A stretch of 10,703 nt of DNA from Candidatus Gerdarchaeota archaeon (GTDB lineage: Archaea; Asgardarchaeota; Heimdallarchaeia; JABLTI01). The notes below the pieces were generated by a model, which worked only from the letters and a program-made list of their open reading frames with translations, had not been told where the DNA came from and made no database searches. The stretch's first letter is position 1. Every line of letters begins with the position of its first letter. The DNA is taken from contig JAEOUJ010000045.1 of NCBI GenBank assembly GCA_016839405.1, forward strand, positions 1 through 10,703, read 5' to 3'. This document shows positions 6,266 to 10,703 of the stretch, in pieces. Made by a program: the position numbers and the translations under genes.

Positions 6266-6290
6266 AATTGAAATAACTTCTTTTTCAATT
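6266..6290. repeat. 8-bp inverted repeat in the rpo4-DUF655 gap
   Basis: AATTGAAA (6266-6273) and TTTCAATT (6283-6290) form a perfect stem with a 9-nt loop in the 205-bp space between rpo4 and DUF655. No T-run follows on the minus strand, so it is not an obvious terminator. It may be a processing hairpin, an operator or chance. Confidence 0.35.
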
Positions 6291-6346
6291 TCACGTTCTT
6301 TTTAGAATACTTGATTTAAAAAATAACTGGATATATTAGATATTTT

Positions 6347-6676
6347 CTATGATTTCAAAACATCCAAAATATTTTGCAATTCTTCTGTTGTGTAAACCCT
6401 AGATGCATCTTGTAGAAAAATTCTAAGTTCATCAATTGTTTCAGGATAAAAATTAATTATATGAATAGCAATCTCTTCAGGTAATTCGAAATCTGTTTGT
6501 AATTTTTTAACATTAGTTCTCGCTTGTGTTGTTGTTATTTTTGTAGATGATCTTTGAGCATGTTCTAATGCAATTCGTTGTAAATAATTTAACTCACCAT
6601 CTTTCTTCCTTTTATTGAATATAGTTACTACTTCCGCGAAGGATACTGGTTTTTTTGAAACTGTTTCTTTAGGCAT
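6347..6676 (-). CDS. rpo4: RNA polymerase stalk subunit Rpo4 (RpoF)
   Basis: Rpo4 is the partner of Rpo7 in the polymerase stalk (Rpb4 in eukaryotes). The 109-residue product matches the archaeal family in length and in pattern. It has a short N-terminal part, VSFAEVVTIFNKRKKDGELNY (11-31), an R-x-A-LEHAQ helix (34-41), KLQTDFELPEEIAIHIINFYPETIDELRIFL (58-88) and a final TTEELQNILDVL helix. The ATG at 6674-6676 is preceded by AAAGGTG with 7 nt spacing. It follows eL21 by 41 nt, probably as part of the same transcript. That both stalk subunits lie in one short window, in two separate operons, suggests coordinated supply. Confidence is high from the family pattern. Confidence 0.92.
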   Translation of the reverse strand: MPKETVSKKPVSFAEVVTIFNKRKKDGELNYLQRIALEHAQRSSTKITTTQARTNVKKLQTDFELPEEIAIHIINFYPETIDELRIFLQDASRVYTTEELQNILDVLKS

Positions 6677-6717
6677 CCAAATACACCTTTTATATTAATA
6701 CAACTCTCTTTTTATAA

Positions 6718-7008
6718 TTATTTAGCAAGATAAACATGTTCTGGTCGAGTAATGATTTGCTTGGTTGTATTACCACTTTTAATTTTAACCACATAAGCTC
6801 TTCCACGAACTTCAGATATGACGCCAAATTTCCCATGATAACGTCTGTGTGGCATGCCTTTTTGTATAGCAGGATCTACTTTAATAAGCACTTGATCTCC
6901 AACTTTATATTTAGTAAGTAATCTGCCTAAGGGTTGTAATCCTTTATTACGTGGTGATTTCTTGAATAGTTTTCTTGTGCTATGTCTGTATCCTTTTGAT
7001 TTTGGCAT
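6718..7008 (-). CDS. rpl21e: Large-subunit ribosomal protein eL21
   Basis: eL21 is a 50S ribosomal protein of archaea and eukaryotes. The 96-residue product has the classic MPKSKGYRHSTRKLFKK start, the SH3-like core KYKVGDQVLIKVDPAIQKGMPHRRYHGKFGVI, then GRAYVVKI and the closing ITRPEHVYL. The ATG at 7006-7008 is preceded by GTGAT 5 nt upstream, and a good TATA box lies at 7054-7063. It is the first gene of the eL21-rpo4-DUF655 cluster, an arrangement conserved in many archaea. Length and motifs are normal. Confidence 0.97.
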   Translation of the reverse strand: MPKSKGYRHSTRKLFKKSPRNKGLQPLGRLLTKYKVGDQVLIKVDPAIQKGMPHRRYHGKFGVISEVRGRAYVVKIKSGNTTKQIITRPEHVYLAK

Positions 7009-7053
7009 TTTTTATCACGCATCATTTTTTTTATTGTTTTTCCATTCAGAATG

Positions 7054-7063
7054 TATATAAAAA
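7054..7063 (-). promoter_or_regulatory. TATA box of the eL21-rpo4 operon
   Basis: Minus-strand TTTTTATATA is the best archaeal TATA-like element in the window. It predicts a start near base 7032 and a leader of about 23 nt that contains the GTGAT ribosome-binding site of eL21. Confidence 0.6.
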
Positions 7064-7079
7064 TCTTGCTTTGAGCACG

Positions 7080-7097
7080 AGAAGAAGCTTTTCTTCT
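7080..7097. promoter_or_regulatory. Inverted repeat just upstream of the eL21 TATA box
   Basis: AGAAGAA (7080-7086) and TTCTTCT (7091-7097) form a perfect 7-bp inverted repeat around GCTT. On the minus strand it lies about 16 bp upstream of the TATA box, where an activator or repressor could bind. An AAAGCTTT palindrome sits nearby at 7105-7112. It could instead end the dehydrogenase transcript, but no T-run follows it. Confidence 0.3.
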
Positions 7098-7170
7098 AAT
7101 TTAAAAAGCTTTACTTTATCTCGTAGAATGTTAAAAGCATTAAAATAAAGAATTTGAGTAAGAGCTGATC

Positions 7171-8238
7171 TTACTCATTCAATATTCTCACAATATCTTT
7201 AGCAACTTCTAAAGTTGTTGAATCTCCACCCATATCATATGTTCTTATTTTTCCTTCCTTGATATTTATTTGAACAGCTCTTTCTAAGTTATTTGCTAGT
7301 TTAGTTTCTCCTAACCATTCAAACATTAATTTTACTGAGAGGATGGCTGCAATTGGATTAACTTTATATAAACCTGCATATTTTGGAGCACTTCCATGCG
7401 TTGGTTCAAACAAACCATAATTATCTGATGTTGATGCTGATGCAGCAAATCCTAGTCCCCCAACAAGTTGTGCTGTTAAATCAGATACAATATCTCCAAA
7501 CATATTTGTTGTTGCTATTACTCCGAAATCCTGTGGATTCTTTACTAGTTGCATACACATTGCATCAATATTTTGCTTCCATACTTCAATATTAGGATAA
7601 TCTTTAGCAACTTCTTCAGCAACACGTAAGAACATACCATCAGTTGCTCGAATAACATTAGCTTTATGAACAAGTGTAACTGTTGGATAGTTATTCGATT
7701 TTGCGTAATCAAATGCTTTTTTCACAATCCTTCTGCAACCCATTTCTGTAAAAACTCTACATGATACTGTTGTTTTATCAGGATCAAAATTTTTGAAAGC
7801 TTCAATTGATTTAAGCTCATGTGTATTATAAAATTCAATTCCTGAATATAGTCCTTCTGTATTTTCTCTAAAGACAATCAAATTTATGTCGTCTCGATAG
7901 TTTAATGGATTGCCTTCATAAGCTTTACAAGGCCTCATATTACTATAAAGATTGAATCTTTGCCTTAACCGAACAATTGGTGAAACATAACCTGGTATGT
8001 TTGGTTTTGAAGTGATAGCGCCAAATAATGCAGCATCAGTTTCTTTCATCATTTCTACCGTTCTTTCTGGCAGTGCATCACCTTCATTTTCCCAAAAAAC
8101 CCACCCAATATCACCATGAATGAACTCAGCTTGAAAATCAGTTCCTTCATCAATTACTATTTTTGCAGCTTCAAGAACATCATTGCCAATACCATCTCCT
8201 GGCATAAAAGCGATTTTATATTTCTTGGTCATTTGCAT
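7171..8238 (-). CDS. Isocitrate/isopropylmalate-family beta-decarboxylating dehydrogenase (probably isocitrate dehydrogenase)
   Basis: This family oxidises a 2-hydroxy acid (isocitrate, 3-isopropylmalate or homoisocitrate) and removes CO2, using NAD or NADP and a divalent metal. The 355-residue product is of normal length. It shows MPGDGIGNDV (12-21), the substrate loop GYVSPIVRLRQRF (83-95), R102 in MRPC, RENTEG (124-129) with Y131, the catalytic lysine in HKANV (191-195), metal-binding aspartates D225, D249 and D253, and the cofactor loop GLFEPTHGSAPKYAG (275-289). Lys286-Tyr287 and Val293 match positions that favour NADP in bacterial isocitrate dehydrogenase. The substrate loop has a serine (S86) as in isocitrate enzymes but also resembles homoisocitrate enzymes. 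No leuC/leuD or lysine genes are nearby. The first ATG (8238) has GAGGT 5 nt before it. Family certain, substrate not. Confidence 0.88.
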   Translation of the reverse strand: MQMTKKYKIAFMPGDGIGNDVLEAAKIVIDEGTDFQAEFIHGDIGWVFWENEGDALPERTVEMMKETDAALFGAITSKPNIPGYVSPIVRLRQRFNLYSNMRPCKAYEGNPLNYRDDINLIVFRENTEGLYSGIEFYNTHELKSIEAFKNFDPDKTTVSCRVFTEMGCRRIVKKAFDYAKSNNYPTVTLVHKANVIRATDGMFLRVAEEVAKDYPNIEVWKQNIDAMCMQLVKNPQDFGVIATTNMFGDIVSDLTAQLVGGLGFAASASTSDNYGLFEPTHGSAPKYAGLYKVNPIAAILSVKLMFEWLGETKLANNLERAVQINIKEGKIRTYDMGGDSTTLEVAKDIVRILNE

Positions 8239-8297
8239 ATCAACCTCAGTATTGATCTCAAATACATAAATCGAATCAAAGAGAAATATCTATCTTT

Positions 8298-8307
8298 AAT
8301 ATTTATT
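8298..8307 (-). promoter_or_regulatory. Candidate TATA box for the dehydrogenase gene
   Basis: Minus-strand AATAAATATT would give a start near base 8277 and a leader of about 39 nt. CTTTAAAT at 8316-8323 is an equally plausible alternative. Confidence 0.3.
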
Positions 8308-8609
8308 TCGATGAGATTTAAAGTTATGATACGATTAATAATTTTTAATTTTAATTTTATAAATTCAACAACTTTGATGAATTTGAATGAGAATTCACTC
8401 TATGTAAGTATCAAAACCGTTTAATAACATAGCTGTTTTTTAATTTAATATTCGCCAAGTCAATTGAATAGATAATCACAAAAGATACCTTGAAATAATG
8501 CTTTATCTTATTATAATCTATAATCAAAATTTCCTTGCAAAAAAGCATAAACTAATATTTCAATTTAACAAGAAAGATAATATTAGTAAAGGATTATAAA
8601 TAACATAGT

Positions 8610-8614
8610 GGAGG
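8610..8614 (+). promoter_or_regulatory. Strong Shine-Dalgarno site GGAGG for the 161-aa protein
   Basis: GTGGAGG ends 7 nt before the TTG at 8622 and decides that start. It is the strongest purine-type ribosome-binding site in the window, where most genes use GGTG or GTGAT. Confidence 0.75.
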
Positions 8615-8621
8615 ACATTTA

Positions 8622-9107
8622 TTGTCTGATGTAGAAAAACTATTTCCCGAAGATGAAATGGATGCAGAAACTGAGAGATTGGTTTATCGTATAACAGAAG
8701 GACTCCAAAGATTAAACAGCATAGGAACAGTCCAATTTATTCAAATAAATCTACCTCCACTTCCTGAAAATATCAGAGAAGAAATAGGTACTAATTTTAC
8801 TTCTGCGCTAGAAGATGGCTTGTACATTAATCAAACAATTGTTTTAGAACAAATGGAAACCGGTGATTCATTTATGAGAATACTTAGTGCAATTCGTAAA
8901 ATTTACCAAATATCTAAAATGATTTCCATTGATGAAATACAAGCAGTTTTAAATATTGTATTCAAAGAAGAGCTTATGGACATAATTTTAACATATGATC
9001 CCGGTGAACATGACATAAGTCTAGTAGATGTAAGCCAAAAAGAGGATTTCTTTAAAATTCTAGAATATGTTCGATTTTTCTGGTTAAAATCTCGTCCTAG
9101 AATATAA
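8622..9107 (+). CDS. Uncharacterised 161-aa acidic protein
   Basis: I do not recognise this protein. The TTG start has a strong GGAGG 7 nt upstream, which argues for a real and well-translated gene. The product has 161 residues, an acidic N-terminus (MSDVEKLFPEDEMDAETE), no signal peptide and no membrane segment. Cysteine is absent, so it does not bind zinc or iron-sulfur through cysteine. The pattern suggests mostly amphipathic helices: residues about 17-33, 48-65, 74-100 and 102-124, and a final aromatic helix EDFFKILEYVRFFWLK (141-156). A short extended part, VQFIQINLPPLPENI, interrupts them. It is followed after 33 nt by the radical SAM gene on the same strand, so the two may be co-transcribed. 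No function can be given. Confidence 0.75.
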   Translation: MSDVEKLFPEDEMDAETERLVYRITEGLQRLNSIGTVQFIQINLPPLPENIREEIGTNFTSALEDGLYINQTIVLEQMETGDSFMRILSAIRKIYQISKMISIDEIQAVLNIVFKEELMDIILTYDPGEHDISLVDVSQKEDFFKILEYVRFFWLKSRPRI

Positions 9108-9140
9108 TTAATCTTCAATATTTTTTTAATTAATTGATTA

Positions 9141-10487
9141 ATGGTATTTTTGAGTTTAATTACTATGTATAAACTATATTCAATTAATCTAACGAAGTTA
9201 TTACCATTTCAATTAAAAATCTCTAGAGCTGATAATTCTTTGCAATTATCAAAAGGCATTATTTTTGGAACAATTCCCTTTGATAATATACGCTTAGAAT
9301 TAGAAAAAAGATATTCCTTGGAATTTAATTTAGATTTCATTACTAGATCTTCAAAGGGGGATGTTGTATTATCATTTAAATCAGAAACTGAATTAGATGA
9401 AATTGAATTACAAAAAACAATAAAAGAAATTATTGCGATTGAATTACCTTATAATTTACAAAATAAAGTCACTAAAAAACAACTACTTTATATAATCAAT
9501 AATTATTTTGGAATACCACTTATAGGTTCAATTTATTTTGGTGTAATTGATCGTGGAACAAATTTACTTCAAGTTAGAGCAATAACTGGTTGTCCTCTAA
9601 ATTGTCCATTTTGTTCTGTTGATGAAGGACCTGCTTCAAAAACTAAAATTCGTGATTTTATAGTTGACACAGATTATCTTGTTGATACATACAACTTTAT
9701 AGTAAAGAAAAAAGGTGTAAATGATATTGAGGCACATTTAGATGGCCAAGGAGAACCAATGGCATATCCTTATTTGTTAGAACTAATTCAAAAATTAAAA
9801 AATAACAAAGCTACAAAAATAGTTTCAATACAAACAAATGGTTGGTTTCTAAAAGAACAATTTATTGATGAATTAGAAGAAGTAGGTCTAGATAGAATTA
9901 ATCTATCACTAAACGCTATTGATTTAACTTTAGGGAAAAAAATGGCGGGTCGTGGGGATTACAATCTTGAAAATATTTTACAATTAGCTGAATATATTGC
10001 TAAAAGTAAAATATCGTTACTTATAGCTCCATTATGGATACCAGAAATAAATGATAATGAAATAGTTAAAATTATTAATTTTACTAAGCAAATAAACTCA
10101 CATGAAAAAAGATTTCCAATTTTAGGCATTCAGAATTATTTATCTCATGGTGAAGGTAGAAATATTAAAGGGATTAAACCTAAACAATTTAATGATTTTT
10201 ATACTCAATTAAAATTATTTGAAAAAAAATTTGATGTTAAACAATTGGTTCTAAAACAATCAATGTTTAAAACATATAAAACTAAAATGATTGATAATCC
10301 AATTAAAAGAAATGAAATTATTACAGCAGAAATTGCAGCTCCTGGAAGATTGAATAATGAAGTTATAGGCATTTCAAAAAATCGTCTAATTCATATATCT
10401 TTGGTTGATAAAGTATCAATTGGACGTAAGATAAAAGTAAGGGTAAATAGAAATAGACATAATATTTTCTTTGCTACACCAGTGTAA
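9141..10487 (+). CDS. Archaeal radical SAM protein (COG2100-like) with C-terminal TRAM-like domain
   Basis: Radical SAM enzymes cleave S-adenosylmethionine at a [4Fe-4S] cluster to start radical chemistry. The 448-residue product has a 140-residue N-terminal region with no motif I recognise. The cluster motif follows at C151-x3-C155-x2-C158 (GCPLNCPFCSVDEGP), then HLDGQGEP (199-206) as the SAM-binding GE motif, VSIQTNGW (228-235), GLDRINLSLNA (249-259) and APLWIPEIND (296-305). The last 50 residues, including AAPGRLNNEVIG and IGRKIKVRVNR, look like a small TRAM-like beta barrel that could bind RNA. The arrangement matches archaeal proteins grouped as predicted Fe-S oxidoreductases (COG2100), with no proven substrate. 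Start is ATG 9141 or ATG 9165; neither has a clear ribosome-binding site. It may be co-transcribed with the 161-aa protein and converges on pelota. Confidence 0.88.
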   Translation: MVFLSLITMYKLYSINLTKLLPFQLKISRADNSLQLSKGIIFGTIPFDNIRLELEKRYSLEFNLDFITRSSKGDVVLSFKSETELDEIELQKTIKEIIAIELPYNLQNKVTKKQLLYIINNYFGIPLIGSIYFGVIDRGTNLLQVRAITGCPLNCPFCSVDEGPASKTKIRDFIVDTDYLVDTYNFIVKKKGVNDIEAHLDGQGEPMAYPYLLELIQKLKNNKATKIVSIQTNGWFLKEQFIDELEEVGLDRINLSLNAIDLTLGKKMAGRGDYNLENILQLAEYIAKSKISLLIAPLWIPEINDNEIVKIINFTKQINSHEKRFPILGIQNYLSHGEGRNIKGIKPKQFNDFYTQLKLFEKKFDVKQLVLKQSMFKTYKTKMIDNPIKRNEIITAEIAAPGRLNNEVIGISKNRLIHISLVDKVSIGRKIKVRVNRNRHNIFFATPV

Positions 10488-10494
10488 CAATTAT

Positions 10495-10703
10495 TTATTG
10501 AATTGGGAATCTTAGTAAAGCAATCATGCCACCAAATTTTTCAACTTGCTTGCCCGCTTGATGGTTTTCACTCATAATAACGATTTTACCACCATTTTTT
10601 TTCACGTCATTAAGTAATTTATCAAGTTCCTTTCTTTTTTCTTTATCACGAAGTCTCAATTGATTATCAACTAACAAAAGTGTTTCCACTGCGCCATATT
10701 CTA
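10495..10703 (-). CDS. pelA: Pelota (Dom34), C-terminal fragment; gene continues past the right edge
   Basis: Pelota recognises stalled ribosomes with an empty or blocked A site and works with ABCE1 to split them. Only the last 68 residues are in the window. The frame is open to the right edge (EYGAVETLLLVDNQL) and must continue beyond it; the GTG at 10689 is just the valine of the conserved GAVETLL motif, not a start. The segments GGKIVIMSENHQAGKQVEKFGG and IALLRFPI are the usual end of Pelota, corresponding to SSEHEGGEQLKGLGGIAAILRF-type sequence. The related release factor aRF1 has a similar third domain but differs in this final motif, so Pelota is preferred. It converges on the radical SAM gene with 7 nt between the stop codons. 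Confidence 0.88.
   Translation of the reverse strand, partial: EYGAVETLLLVDNQLRLRDKEKRKELDKLLNDVKKNGGKIVIMSENHQAGKQVEKFGGMIALLRFPIQ

Larger units (their letters stand above)
8239..8621. other. 383-bp gene-free divergent region
   Basis: This AT-rich stretch separates the dehydrogenase (leftwards) from the 161-aa protein (rightwards). It holds the GAGGT ribosome-binding site of the first and GGAGG of the second. Minus-strand TATA candidates are AATAAATATT (8298-8307) and CTTTAAAT (8316-8323). A plus-strand candidate is the TTATTATAATCTATAAT stretch near 8508-8524. I see no tRNA and no convincing conserved ORF; the open frames crossing it show no family pattern. A small RNA cannot be excluded by eye. 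Confidence 0.5.

Noticed and set aside
6220..6310. 22-codon GTG-initiated small ORF on the minus strand between rpo4 and DUF655
   Set aside because: There is no convincing ribosome-binding site or family match, and such short frames are expected by chance.
8357..8402. TGATGA-like C box in the 383-bp region, suggesting a C/D guide RNA
   Set aside because: I could not find matching D, C' and D' boxes with proper spacing.
8116..8424. 102-codon plus-strand ORF across the dehydrogenase 5' end and intergenic region
   Set aside because: It runs antisense to the dehydrogenase, has AT-driven composition (Ile, Asn, Phe, Leu) and no family pattern.
1..10703. CRISPR array, insertion sequence, integrase site, tRNA or rRNA
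   Set aside because: No regularly spaced repeats, transposase-like proteins, terminal repeats or tRNA cloverleaf patterns were seen on either strand.

Overview
This is a very AT-rich window from an archaeal chromosome. The evidence is the gene content: RNA polymerase stalk subunits Rpo4 and Rpo7, Spt4, ribosomal proteins eS24, eS27 (S27Ae type) and eL21, the KEOPS kinase Bud32, GTP-dependent dephospho-CoA kinase, DUF655, TrmY, SRP54 and Pelota. Shine-Dalgarno sites are of the GGTG/GTGAT/GAGGT type, and TTG start codons are common (at least five genes). Low GC, a LURP-one/scramblase-like protein and an unfused Bud32 would fit an Asgard archaeon, but the lineage cannot be fixed from these genes alone.

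Layout. Bases 2-367 (+) hold the 3' end of a LURP-one/scramblase-like gene, which converges on bud32. Bases 364-3106 (-) hold the conserved archaeal block rpo7, spt4, dephospho-CoA kinase, eS24, S27Ae and then bud32. S27Ae is only 58 codons long. A hairpin with a T-run and a fresh TATA-like box separate bud32 from the rest. A divergent promoter region (3107-3376) precedes srp54 and then a TrmY-like SPOUT methyltransferase on the + strand. A second conserved block, eL21, rpo4 and DUF655 (-), occupies 5473-7008. A single metabolic gene, an isocitrate/isopropylmalate-family dehydrogenase (-), lies at 7171-8238. After a 383-bp gene-free divergent region come an unrecognised 161-aa protein and a radical SAM protein (+). 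The 3' end of a Pelota gene (-) enters from the right edge.

Together the window is almost entirely information processing: transcription (Rpo7, Rpo4, Spt4), ribosome (eS24, S27Ae, eL21), tRNA modification (Bud32 for t6A, TrmY for m1-pseudouridine 54), protein targeting (SRP54) and ribosome rescue (Pelota). Coenzyme A synthesis and a decarboxylating dehydrogenase are the metabolic exceptions.

I see no mobile element, CRISPR array, tRNA or rRNA. The points most worth a second look are a long Lys/Thr/Ser-rich tail on Rpo7, the diverged cofactor-binding end of TrmY, two convergent gene pairs that share stop codons inside a 4-bp palindrome, a possible two-state hairpin between S27Ae and bud32, and the uncharacterised protein / radical SAM pair. 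I do not see a clear new multi-gene system.
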